From the NCBI GenBank assembly GCA_002713215.1, contig PAVO01000036.1:1-64000 (forward strand): 64,000 nucleotides of DNA, written 5' to 3'. The notes under the pieces are model-generated. The model did no database searches and was not told where the DNA came from. It saw only the letters and a list, made by a program, of their open reading frames with translations. The DNA comes from Crocinitomicaceae bacterium. Lineage in GTDB: Bacteria; Bacteroidota; Bacteroidia; Flavobacteriales_G; Salibacteraceae. The position numbers were made by a program, and so were the translations under genes. Shown here one piece after another: positions 25,891 through 34,413 of the stretch; the stretch's first letter is position 1, and each line of letters opens with the position of its first letter.

Positions 25891-27033
25891 TTATTGCAGC
25901 CCCTTGTAAGACCACTTTCTCCACAACCATTCAAGTGGTCCTTGCTTGAATTTTTGAAGCCACAACGTGGAAAGAATTACCTCGACAATAAATATTCCAA
26001 TGGTAAGGTATAGTAAATCGATTGGGCGAAGGCTACCATACCATCCCAGTCCATAACCATAGAATAAGAATACGCAAACCAGGGATTGAAGAAAATAGTT
26101 TGACAAGGAAGTTCGTCCTACGGGAATGAAAAATTGTAAAATTTTTCCAACCCATTTTTGGTGGAATAAACAGGTAAAACCGAGGATATAGAAAAGCCCC
26201 AAAAGAATCTCAACCACAATGTTTTGCCCGATTAAAAATGGAACAATCAAAGGATTTTCATCCGGATTGTACCACTCAAAATATTCGGATCTAAACCCGT
26301 ACCAAAGAAGAATGATCACCAATGCAAACAAAAAGTTCAACCATTTTGGCCTGTAAGTTTCAATCAACTTGAGTTTGCCGGCAGCAATTCCAAAACAAAA
26401 AAGGGCCAATTCCTTGGGGAGGTAAAAAGCCAGTTTCTCATTCCTAAGCGACCAGAATTCTTGCAATCGGTATGGAAGTAGTTCCCAATACATTGACGAC
26501 GAATAAATTTCAATAAACTGATCCAATGACAAATCGGATTGAATGGAAATGGAGGGCAAAAGAAACCACCTAAAAACAAACGAAATAGCCACCGACGAAA
26601 AGTAAAGTGAGACTCCCAGAATCAGCAGGGTTTTTACCTGCCGTTTTAGTAGAAATGGAATTAAAAAACCAAGGAGCGCGTAAGGCAATAGAATATCTCC
26701 AAACCAAAAAAACAGGAGGTGAATAATTCCGAATCCGGCAAGTGCAACCATTCGTCGATTCCAGAACTTTCCAAATTTGGAATCATTGGCCATTCTACGG
26801 TATTGAATGTTGGCACCATATCCAAAAAGGAAGGCGAATATGAACATGAATTTGCCGGCAATAAAAGAAGAGGATATAAAAACGAGTAACTCGTCTATTC
26901 CTTTGAAGCCACCATAGAAATCAGGGTAATAGGCATATGGGGCGTGAAAAACGTAGATGTTTACCCACAGAATGCCAAGCAGCGCAAATCCTCTTAGGGC
27001 ATCAATCGAATCTATTCGTTGCTTCTTTTCCAT
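25891..27033 (-). CDS. DUF418 family membrane protein
   Basis: The ATG at 27033 gives 380 residues starting MEKKQRIDSIDALRGFAL, the hallmark of DUF418/YeiB proteins; an upstream in-frame TTG was rejected. About nine or ten membrane segments are predicted. The family is related to acyltransferase-3 type membrane proteins and is proposed to modify or transport envelope components, but no function is established. The gene directly follows a GNAT gene (23 bp) on the same strand. Confidence 0.85.
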   Translation of the reverse strand: MEKKQRIDSIDALRGFALLGILWVNIYVFHAPYAYYPDFYGGFKGIDELLVFISSSFIAGKFMFIFAFLFGYGANIQYRRMANDSKFGKFWNRRMVALAGFGIIHLLFFWFGDILLPYALLGFLIPFLLKRQVKTLLILGVSLYFSSVAISFVFRWFLLPSISIQSDLSLDQFIEIYSSSMYWELLPYRLQEFWSLRNEKLAFYLPKELALFCFGIAAGKLKLIETYRPKWLNFLFALVIILLWYGFRSEYFEWYNPDENPLIVPFLIGQNIVVEILLGLFYILGFTCLFHQKWVGKILQFFIPVGRTSLSNYFLQSLVCVFLFYGYGLGWYGSLRPIDLLYLTIGIFIVEVILSTLWLQKFKQGPLEWLWRKWSYKGLQ

Positions 27034-27056
27034 GCCAATTTCCGAATACAATATTG

Positions 27057-27794
27057 CTATAAAAACTCAAATACTTCCATTATACCGAAAGAATTGAATC
27101 CAAGTTTTTTATAAACCGGCAAACCCATTGGAGTGGCATACAGAAGTGCTGTTTTATAACCTCGATTTTTAGCATTCAACATTAGGGCTTGAGTAATTTC
27201 CGTACCATACCCTCTTCCACTATAATCTTCCAGTGTAGATATTAAGTACAGTCCTATTTCACCTTCTTCCAGATAACCTAATGCCGTGCATACCGGAACA
27301 TCGTTCTCGAATCCCAGAAGCAGTTTTACCTGATCCATTTGGAGCCATTTTGCAAAGGCTTGTTCAGCTAGCTTTCCCCTCATCAAGGCTCTTTCTACAA
27401 CAGCCAGCCAGGCCTGGAATAGCTCCTCTGAATTTACTTCAACCACATTCAATTTGGTGGGCCTCAGTGCTGGTGTATCATTCAGGTTCTTGCTCATGCT
27501 TATCCACTCGGTTCGCTTTGTGGTCAACCGATTAAGTTGCATGCGAACCTTCGAAGACGTATTCGAATTGGTCATTATCTTGTTGGGCCAATTGTTTTGT
27601 TTTATTTCGTTGGTTAATTCCTGTATCTCAGTCTCCGACCAGCGCTGGTTTTCACTTGGATCAAACAATATGTTCTGCCAAACCGAATTGGGAGATTGAG
27701 AAACTTTAAAATGGGTATGAGAAATTACAGGCTGTTCAAAACACTCAGCTATGGAATTAAAAAAAGAAAAGTGAATTTGATCGGGGTGTCTCAT
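27057..27794 (-). CDS. GNAT-family N-acetyltransferase
   Basis: This 245-residue protein has an N-terminal region of unclear fold (about 1-115) and a C-terminal GNAT domain (about 115-245). The acetyl-CoA loop is visible as YSGRGYGTEI, and the end FYKKLGF-like motif as YKKLGFNSFG. The substrate is unknown. It lies in a run of minus-strand genes with short gaps. Confidence 0.82.
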   Translation of the reverse strand: MRHPDQIHFSFFNSIAECFEQPVISHTHFKVSQSPNSVWQNILFDPSENQRWSETEIQELTNEIKQNNWPNKIMTNSNTSSKVRMQLNRLTTKRTEWISMSKNLNDTPALRPTKLNVVEVNSEELFQAWLAVVERALMRGKLAEQAFAKWLQMDQVKLLLGFENDVPVCTALGYLEEGEIGLYLISTLEDYSGRGYGTEITQALMLNAKNRGYKTALLYATPMGLPVYKKLGFNSFGIMEVFEFL

Positions 27795-27807
27795 AAAAGT
27801 GCTAACG

Positions 27808-28752
27808 CTATTTGGATCGCTTAATTATCCATTGCATCAATAATTCTTCATCGACAATGGTCCAGGAGTGACAGTTTCGATTTCCTTGTTTATCAAATCC
27901 CTTTCCCATGGTTTCGATTAGGGTTACATCCTCATTTCCAACATTGTTAAGTGCCCTTGCAAAACCAACATGGTCCACCGCATTAATATCGGAATAGGTT
28001 GCGTTTCTTTCATAGGTCCACCAATTCATATCGGCTTCGTGAAATAGGATAATGGGAACATAGTTGAAATCTTTTGCTGAAGTCATTGCCTTATCCGTAG
28101 CGGAAAAGACGGAAGCCTTTCGATAATTCTCTATGTACTCGTCCGGACCTCCACCAAGGTATTTGGGATACAACTCCAACATCCAGTTGGCCTCCTCATT
28201 CATTCCCTTCGGATGATTTCTTTCTAAAATGTCTTTTGCGGAGCGATAAAACCGTTCGTTATCCAATGGAGAATCGCACACAAAAGCACCGGCTATTTTA
28301 AGTCCGAACTTAGATTTCCCCTGTTCACAAAACTGTGTAAATCGCAAAGCACGTGTTCCACTGGCTGATATGCCTCCGATAAAAATATTTTCTTTCGGAA
28401 CCTTGTTTCCCTCAACTACCTCTTGAATAATTTGATCCAATAAAACCATGGGGGCCTCGTCCAGAAACAATTCCGGAAAAAGATTTGAGGTATTGGTGAG
28501 TAAGTAGATAAATCCATTTTCAAGGCAGAGGTTCATGATGTTGTACCGACTTTTTGGTTCCCCTTTGGGTAAGCTCGAATAGTCACGAACTACCATGCCT
28601 TTTATTTCACCTTTTGGCAATATTTTCAGGTAGCAATTGAATGAACTATCTGCTGGATTTCGATAAACGTATTCAAAGTTTTGCCCACTAGCATCAATGG
28701 AGCAAAGCAAACCCCAAAGCATCAAAGCAATAAAAAAAGTACCCTTTCTCAT
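27808..28752 (-). CDS. secreted alpha/beta-hydrolase-like protein
   Basis: This 314-residue protein has a signal peptide (1-23, ending ASGQ). The nucleophile-elbow motif is GGISASG (about 135-141), after a core-strand NIFI. A C-terminal HSWTIVDEELL may supply the catalytic His. Family and substrate were not identified; an esterase- or peptidase-type activity is a reasonable guess. The stop is 13 bp before the GNAT gene. Confidence 0.65.
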   Translation of the reverse strand: MRKGTFFIALMLWGLLCSIDASGQNFEYVYRNPADSSFNCYLKILPKGEIKGMVVRDYSSLPKGEPKSRYNIMNLCLENGFIYLLTNTSNLFPELFLDEAPMVLLDQIIQEVVEGNKVPKENIFIGGISASGTRALRFTQFCEQGKSKFGLKIAGAFVCDSPLDNERFYRSAKDILERNHPKGMNEEANWMLELYPKYLGGGPDEYIENYRKASVFSATDKAMTSAKDFNYVPIILFHEADMNWWTYERNATYSDINAVDHVGFARALNNVGNEDVTLIETMGKGFDKQGNRNCHSWTIVDEELLMQWIIKRSK

Positions 28753-28755
28753 GGC

Positions 28756-29256
28756 TTACAATACAGCTTTCTCCCTTGGAAGTTCATAGCGTCGGTGATC
28801 TCCACTCATTTCTTCGGTTCTTGTAAATCCCATTTTGTAGATCACCCCAATGGAAGCTTCATTGCTGTCAGTGGTATATGCCGTTATCATTTTCAGGTCC
28901 AAGTCTTTAAACCCAAAATTTAGAACCCGAATTAATGCCTCCCACATGTATCCCTTTCTTCGAAAAGGTTCTCGCGTAACATAACCGACCTCTCCTATAT
29001 CATTCTCAAAACCTCGATAATAACCTATGGTTCCGATAAGTTCTGGCCCCTTATAAATTCCCCAGGTAATCATTCGTTTCTTGCTAAAACCATCCGTAAC
29101 ATTCTTTACCAACTCAACTACTTCTTTATGATTATTGGCCCTGCCATTAAACGAAGTAATCTCCAACAGATGATCCAGGTTGGGGTTAACGAGTTCTTTT
29201 AACTCCAACCTTTCCGTACTTAATTCAGGAAAAGATTTAAATACATTTTGATTCAT
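28756..29256 (-). CDS. GNAT-family acetyltransferase, RimJ/RimL-like
   Basis: This 166-residue protein shows the RimJ/L pattern: an N-terminal LSTERLELKEL strand, GTIGYYRGF, VGYVTREPFRRKGYMWEAL with the acetyl-CoA-binding loop, and a C-terminal IYKMGFTRTEE. It could acetylate a ribosomal protein N-terminus or a small molecule. It overlaps the upstream DUF1801 gene by 4 bp and ends 3 bp before the hydrolase. Confidence 0.85.
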   Translation of the reverse strand: MNQNVFKSFPELSTERLELKELVNPNLDHLLEITSFNGRANNHKEVVELVKNVTDGFSKKRMITWGIYKGPELIGTIGYYRGFENDIGEVGYVTREPFRRKGYMWEALIRVLNFGFKDLDLKMITAYTTDSNEASIGVIYKMGFTRTEEMSGDHRRYELPREKAVL

Positions 29257-29639
29257 TTCTTAGGCAGTTCAATGGCAATTTTTAATAATTCGTAGAGCTC
29301 TTCTTTGTTAATGTCCTGATTGGGATTTACCCGATAAATCTTCATACGCTTTCGGCTCCCCTGCTCCAACCTGGGGTCATTGATTCGATTGCCATCAACA
29401 AACAATACATAGGGTTCTTTCCGCGAATCGCCATTAGCTTTAGCGGAGGTGCTCTTTCGATTTAAATCAATTCCCAGGTAGAATTTGTGCTTGCCCTTAT
29501 ATAAAAAACAGGCCATCCCGTATTTGGTGGTTTCCTGAATATCAGGGTCAAAGTTTACCAATAAATGGCTCAATGCCTGGAGGCATGCGTTGATGTGCTC
29601 TGGCCATTTGAGGTAGAAAGAAGTGAGGAGGTTTTCCAT
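29253..29639 (-). CDS. DUF1801 (YdhG-like) protein
   Basis: A 128-residue cytoplasmic protein with the DUF1801 pattern: an initial helical region, ETTKYGMACFLYKGKHKFYLG (split at residue 20 of the motif) and a basic C-terminal half. The fold is that of the YdhG/frataxin-like group, and the function is unknown. Its stop overlaps the next start by 4 bp. Confidence 0.75.
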   Translation of the reverse strand: MENLLTSFYLKWPEHINACLQALSHLLVNFDPDIQETTKYGMACFLYKGKHKFYLGIDLNRKSTSAKANGDSRKEPYVLFVDGNRINDPRLEQGSRKRMKIYRVNPNQDINKEELYELLKIAIELPKK

Positions 29640-29656
29640 CGATCAAAAATGGGGAT

Positions 29657-31027
29657 TTAACTTGGGTTCAACTCATCATGGACATCATTATTATTCGAAA
29701 CAAATTCGAAGTAGGTCTTTAAGTTTTCTGGGTTCCTGAGAGATAATTTATTTGGATGTCGGTTTTGCTCTACATGCTTTCTATATGGTAAGGATGAACC
29801 TGCCGGATTCGCGATATTCTTAAAGGCTAACGTCGCCAAACCTGAACCAAATAAAGATCTAAAGACACTGTCGAACACTGCTACCTCACGATTTTCAGAG
29901 TCAAAACTTGAACCGTTCTTAAGAAATTCTGGATGGTTTTTATTTACATAAGATCTAACACCCCTATTATAAAATGAATCTGGGCTTAAAGACTTAGTAG
30001 CCAGATAATATATTTTTACTATCTCAAATAAATCATGAACTTTTACTCTAATAAGTTCAAGTGCAAATAAGTCTTGCGGGACCAGTTTATCACCTATTGA
30101 GATTTGCGCAAATCGATATGAATTAATTAGTCTCTTAACATCACGTGGCGTATGGAAATAATGTTCAAAAAGCCCTTTTATGGTTCCGTTCCTAATATTC
30201 ACATCAGTGGTCATTTCGACATAATTAGCGGCATATTCGAAAAGTTTATCTGAATGAATTTGAGGTATTTGAATTGGAATTTGGATGATCTTTTCGACAA
30301 AAGATTTCCCATCTTCTACACTTCCGTCTACATAATTCTCCTTAATTGACCGCGCTACCATATTAAAATCACAGGCAATCACATAAATCACATGCTTGAA
30401 ACTGGCAATGAGCCTTAGCGTTTTAAATAATACTTGTATTTCACTTTTACTCAATCGGTCTACATCATCAATAAAAATAACTAATGGATTGGCCGTGCTA
30501 GACAAAATTCTATCTATCTGCTGTTTACAGTATGAAGCGTTTGAACTCCAGGTATCATCTCCAAATGTCTTTAAAACTCCTTCGATAAACCTTCCTGTAG
30601 TAGCATTTACGGCAGAAACCAAGGGGTAGTACTTTTTCATCCATTTAATAAACTCGCTATATTCATTTCCCTTAAGTCCACAATTTTCAATAATTACATT
30701 AAATAAAGAAATTATAATCTGGTCCTCTGAGCCATACATCCAAGGATTAAAATAGACGGTTTTAAGTTGTCTATCGTTCTCCAAATTGGATTTAAGCATG
30801 TTTAGAATACTGGACTTTCCAAACCCCCATTCTCCGTAGATTCCGATGATCATGTTTTCATCTATATTCTTAACCCCTTTCTTATTTTCTGGGTTAACCT
30901 GGGTTGCTTGGCTATGAATGATTTCCGCAATGGAATTCACAAAATCCTTTCTACCAAATTCGTCTTCCTCAACTGAGCTTATTGGCTGATCGCTGAGTAA
31001 ATCGATGTCTTTCTTCTGTATTGCCAT
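29657..31027 (-). CDS. KAP-family P-loop NTPase
   Basis: This 456-residue protein has Walker A GEWGFGKSS (65-73) and Walker B VIFIDDVDRLS (about 203), both typical of KAP NTPases. The transmembrane insert found in many KAP proteins seems reduced to one weakly hydrophobic stretch (about 105-125), so it may be soluble. KAP proteins include phage-exclusion factors (PifA) and membrane-scaffold ATPases. No obvious defence partner adjoins; its neighbours are a DUF3667 membrane protein 21 bp upstream and the DUF1801 gene. Its role is unknown. Confidence 0.83.
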   Translation of the reverse strand: MAIQKKDIDLLSDQPISSVEEDEFGRKDFVNSIAEIIHSQATQVNPENKKGVKNIDENMIIGIYGEWGFGKSSILNMLKSNLENDRQLKTVYFNPWMYGSEDQIIISLFNVIIENCGLKGNEYSEFIKWMKKYYPLVSAVNATTGRFIEGVLKTFGDDTWSSNASYCKQQIDRILSSTANPLVIFIDDVDRLSKSEIQVLFKTLRLIASFKHVIYVIACDFNMVARSIKENYVDGSVEDGKSFVEKIIQIPIQIPQIHSDKLFEYAANYVEMTTDVNIRNGTIKGLFEHYFHTPRDVKRLINSYRFAQISIGDKLVPQDLFALELIRVKVHDLFEIVKIYYLATKSLSPDSFYNRGVRSYVNKNHPEFLKNGSSFDSENREVAVFDSVFRSLFGSGLATLAFKNIANPAGSSLPYRKHVEQNRHPNKLSLRNPENLKTYFEFVSNNNDVHDELNPS

Positions 31028-31048
31028 TATATTAAAATTGGTTCATTT

Positions 31049-31798
31049 TTAAAAAACCGAAACCCATAAATAGGAAAACCCGAAACCAAAAATCATATAC
31101 AGTAGAATTCCGAACAAGGCTATTAATACGTATTTGAGGTAAGACAAAAACGAGCTTTCTGCGATTAAAGAACGTGTACAATAAATAACATAAAATATCA
31201 GGAAAATAAGCTGATAGCCGTTGTTTATTCGAAATACAAACTGAGAAAACAGCATGAATAAAATACCCACCTGAATATAAATACCGGTAATGTAAAAACC
31301 CATTGAAGCATATTCGGCCAGGTTATACCTTTTGCTGTAAAACATTTTAAACACCAATGCCAGTGAAAAAACCAAAAAGAACATGATATTGTTGATGTTG
31401 TCGACCATAAAACGGGAGGCAACTCCTATATTCCGCATGACTTCGTTAGTACTTTGGTCAATCTTAGGATCTATGGCTCCCTCCAACGGGTTAAATCCAA
31501 TAATTGCACGAACGATTATATACAATGCGGAGGTTAAGATGAAAAAAGCTACCGGTTTGTAATATTGCTTCCTTCTGCCACCAACAAATTCCCTAAACAC
31601 GGCTCCTGGTGATAGAATAAGCTGCTTAATGGTATAGAGCAATGGCCCTTCAAACGAGAACGCAGAGCTTAGAAAATGGTCCCAGGTTTCTTTTATGGTA
31701 ATCCTAGATACAGTTGAACTCTGACCGCACGAAGCACAAAAATCTCCGGTTGGTTCAAAACCACAATTCAAACATTTACCTCGATTTTCCAATTCCAT
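31049..31798 (-). CDS. DUF3667 zinc-ribbon membrane protein
   Basis: The ATG at 31798 gives 249 residues beginning with a zinc-ribbon (CLNCGFEPTGDFCASCGQ, four Cys). A conserved EGPLLYTIKQLILSPG segment follows, then four or five membrane helices. This is the layout of DUF3667 proteins. A frame running on to 31969 lies upstream of the zinc ribbon and runs into the REP-like element, so I did not extend it. Function unknown; probably co-transcribed with the KAP gene. Confidence 0.8.
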   Translation of the reverse strand: MELENRGKCLNCGFEPTGDFCASCGQSSTVSRITIKETWDHFLSSAFSFEGPLLYTIKQLILSPGAVFREFVGGRRKQYYKPVAFFILTSALYIIVRAIIGFNPLEGAIDPKIDQSTNEVMRNIGVASRFMVDNINNIMFFLVFSLALVFKMFYSKRYNLAEYASMGFYITGIYIQVGILFMLFSQFVFRINNGYQLIFLIFYVIYCTRSLIAESSFLSYLKYVLIALFGILLYMIFGFGFSYLWVSVF

Positions 31799-32100
31799 AA
31801 TCAGCTCTAAAACAAGATTTTTTTGCTCGACTAAAAATAGAATTTTTAAGTGCCATTGTAGAATAATGCAGAAATAGTCGTCATTACTTTGTAACGAAGC
31901 GGAAACAGGAATCTCGAACATTATTTTTGAGATTCCTGCTTTATGCTTCCGCAAAAGCTTCAGCAACACGCGGACGTAGGAATGACGGTCTTTTTATGTG
32001 GTAGTTTTTAACCTACAATATTCTGCGACACCATAAATTTTTAGTCAATTGGCGAATATGAACCTTGAAGTGATTGAAGGTAATTCCCTACTTTCGAAAT
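31799..32100. other. 302-bp divergent intergenic region containing a REP-like element
   Basis: It separates the minus-strand DUF3667 gene from the plus-strand helicase gene. It holds the large inverted repeat at 31879-31987 and, near its right end, TACTTTCG (32089-32096), a one-mismatch -7 element for the helicase with a TTG 21 bp upstream. Confidence 0.5.
31879..31987. repeat. REP-like palindromic element
   Basis: The outer arms CGTCATT (31879-31885) and AATGACG (31981-31987) enclose an inner perfect pair CAGGAATCTC (31906-31915) / GAGATTCCTG (31929-31938), with GAAGC/GCTTC between. This CGTCATT...GAAGC...AATCTC...GCTTC...AATGACG plan is like interspersed palindromic repeats I recognise from Bacteroidota genomes, although no second copy was noticed in the window. 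Confidence 0.6.
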
Positions 32101-34371
32101 ATGGATTCGACCTCAACAGAACTTGATTTAATTGAACTAACAGCCAGGTTCGTCAACAACACTTCCAGTCATATTTTTCTGACTGGAAAAGCAGGTACCG
32201 GAAAAACAACTTTCTTAAGAAACCTGGCCAACAAAACCCACAAAAGTTTTGTGATTGTAGCACCGACAGGCATTGCCGCATTAAATGCCCAGGGAGTAAC
32301 CATTCACTCTCAGTTTCTATTTCCCTTTGGTACTTTTATTCCCGACCGATCTCCAGCTGGAAGCTTTGGACAGGATGCCCGGTTTTATACCCAACATACA
32401 TTGGCCAGAAAACATCCATTGAACAGCATTCGAAAGCAAGTATTACGTGCAGCGGACTTATTAATTATTGATGAGGTAAGTATGCTTCGGGCCGATATTC
32501 TGGATGCCATTGATTATCGTATGCGAAGTGTAAAAGGGAATTTCAATCGCAGTTTCGGGGGAGCACAGGTGCTGTTTATTGGTGATCTGTTTCAACTTCC
32601 CCCCATAGTTCAGGATCGGGAATGGGGAGTGCTTAAGAACTACTACCCAAGTATGCACTTTTTTGAGGCGCATGCACTCCGGGAAGACAAACCCACCTAC
32701 ATCGAACTGGATAAAATCTTTAGGCAGGAAGACAATTCGTTTATTTCCATTCTCAATAATTTGAGGAATAATGAAGCTACCCAGGCAGACATTGACGAGT
32801 TGAATCGACACTACAAAACAGAAGCTGAAATTGATAATCACGAAGGGGTAATAACCCTTACAACGCACAACTATAAGGCGGACAACATCAACCGAAAAAA
32901 ACTGGATGACCTGGAAGGCAAGTCACAGTTTTTCGAAGCTGAACCAGACGGTGACTTTCCCGAACACTTGTTTCCCGTGGCAGAAAGCCTGGAACTTAAA
33001 GTGGGGGCTCAAATCATGTTTATTAAAAACGATACGAGTGGAGACGCACGGTTTTTTAACGGAAAAATTGCCAAAGTAACCTCATTGGCTCATGGAGACA
33101 TAACAGTAATTATGAATGGCGAAGACGAAGAATATGAGCTTCGTCGTGAAGAATGGGAAAACAAGAAATACACGGTCAACGAAACCTCCAAAGACCTGGA
33201 AGAGGAGGTCATTGGTACCTTCCGTCAATATCCCATAAAATTAGCCTGGGCCGTTACAGTCCATAAGAGTCAGGGCCTGACCTTTGACAAGGCCATTATT
33301 GACGTAGGGCAGGCATTTGCTTCTGGACAGGTTTATGTCGCCTTGAGCCGATTGCGAAGCCTCGACGGTTTAATGTTAAGAACTAAGATTAATACGCATT
33401 CGTTGAGCAATGACGTCAATGTGTTGACGTACATTGGAAGTCAATACAAAAAGGAGCAATTACCTCAATTGTTAGCCAACCACCAGATTCAATTTCTGCA
33501 ACGACTATTAGCTGTTACATTTGATTTCACTCCGATTGAAAAATTATTGGACTACCTCGGTCGCGATAAAAAATCTTCGCTGGAATTTGAATTGGAGGGT
33601 ATGCGAATGGCCATTCCCAGTATTCGGTCCAATTTCCAAATGCAAAAAATAACTACAGAAAAATTCAAAAACCAATTGCTTCGATTGTTGAATCAAAACG
33701 ATCACAAAAACTTGCAGGAACGGCTTCAGAAAGGGAGTGACTACTACCTCAATTTCCTGGAAGAAGTTCAAAAGCAGCTGCTTCATCATTTGGCCGAGGT
33801 GGAACAACTTACCAGAACCAAAACCTACCGAAATGGATTGGAAGAAATTGATCAATTGCTGGTTAAGACCATTGCTGAAATTGAAAAAGCTGCTTATGTA
33901 ACCGACTGTGTATTGGCTGGAAGAGAAATTGACAAGTCGAACCCTAACACCATTCACCGGATTAAAAGCAGACAATCCTACCTTGAGAAAGCCCGTGATC
34001 TTGCAGAGAAGAATCCTGATTTAGCTTCCAAAAAGAGCGGCAGAAAAAGGAAAAAGAAATCCACTGGCCCCAAGAAAGAAAAAGGAGAAACTTATCGGGT
34101 TACCTACTCCATGATTAAAGAAGGCAAGAGTCTCAAAGAAATTGCAAAGACTCGCGACATGGCAGTTTCTACCATTGAAGGCCATGCGGTACGAGGAATT
34201 CAAGAAAAGAAGGTTTCTATAGATCAACTTCTAGCAAAAGACACGGTTGACGTAATCTCACTTTCCCTTTCCAAGTCCAAGAAAGGAATCAAAGAAATCT
34301 ATGCTGCCTTTAAAGGCAAATATTCTTTTGGAGAAATCAGAATGGTGCAAGCGAGTTTAATTGCGAATTAG
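32101..34371 (+). CDS. Pif1/RecD-like SF1 helicase with C-terminal HTH
   Basis: The ATG at 32101 gives 756 residues; an upstream TTG is unlikely. Helicase motifs in order: GKAGTGKTT (I), APTGIAALNAQGVTIHS (Ia), LIIDEVSML (II), IGDLFQLPP (III), VTVHKSQGLTFD (V), VALSRLRSLDGL (VI). These place it in SF1B, which unwinds DNA 5' to 3' at replication forks or G-quadruplexes. The C-terminus (about 660-750) contains a basic linker and an HTH_40-like domain (YSMIKEGKSLKEIA...STIEGH) shared with RecQ-type helicases. Confidence 0.88.
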   Translation: MDSTSTELDLIELTARFVNNTSSHIFLTGKAGTGKTTFLRNLANKTHKSFVIVAPTGIAALNAQGVTIHSQFLFPFGTFIPDRSPAGSFGQDARFYTQHTLARKHPLNSIRKQVLRAADLLIIDEVSMLRADILDAIDYRMRSVKGNFNRSFGGAQVLFIGDLFQLPPIVQDREWGVLKNYYPSMHFFEAHALREDKPTYIELDKIFRQEDNSFISILNNLRNNEATQADIDELNRHYKTEAEIDNHEGVITLTTHNYKADNINRKKLDDLEGKSQFFEAEPDGDFPEHLFPVAESLELKVGAQIMFIKNDTSGDARFFNGKIAKVTSLAHGDITVIMNGEDEEYELRREEWENKKYTVNETSKDLEEEVIGTFRQYPIKLAWAVTVHKSQGLTFDKAIIDVGQAFASGQVYVALSRLRSLDGLMLRTKINTHSLSNDVNVLTYIGSQYKKEQLPQLLANHQIQFLQRLLAVTFDFTPIEKLLDYLGRDKKSSLEFELEGMRMAIPSIRSNFQMQKITTEKFKNQLLRLLNQNDHKNLQERLQKGSDYYLNFLEEVQKQLLHHLAEVEQLTRTKTYRNGLEEIDQLLVKTIAEIEKAAYVTDCVLAGREIDKSNPNTIHRIKSRQSYLEKARDLAEKNPDLASKKSGRKRKKKSTGPKKEKGETYRVTYSMIKEGKSLKEIAKTRDMAVSTIEGHAVRGIQEKKVSIDQLLAKDTVDVISLSLSKSKKGIKEIYAAFKGKYSFGEIRMVQASLIAN

Positions 34372-34413
34372 AAATATTTACTTTCCAGCTGTTATTTAAA
34401 TCAACTTCTTTTT

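Noticed and set aside
29253-31798. Defence island around the KAP NTPase
   Set aside because: No restriction, nuclease, reverse-transcriptase or other clear defence gene adjoins it; the neighbours are GNAT, DUF1801 and DUF3667 genes.
32101-34371. Mobile element carrying the helicase
   Set aside because: No transposase, integrase or terminal repeat pair was found around it; the Pif1/RecD-like helicase with HTH_40 is a usual chromosomal gene in Bacteroidota.
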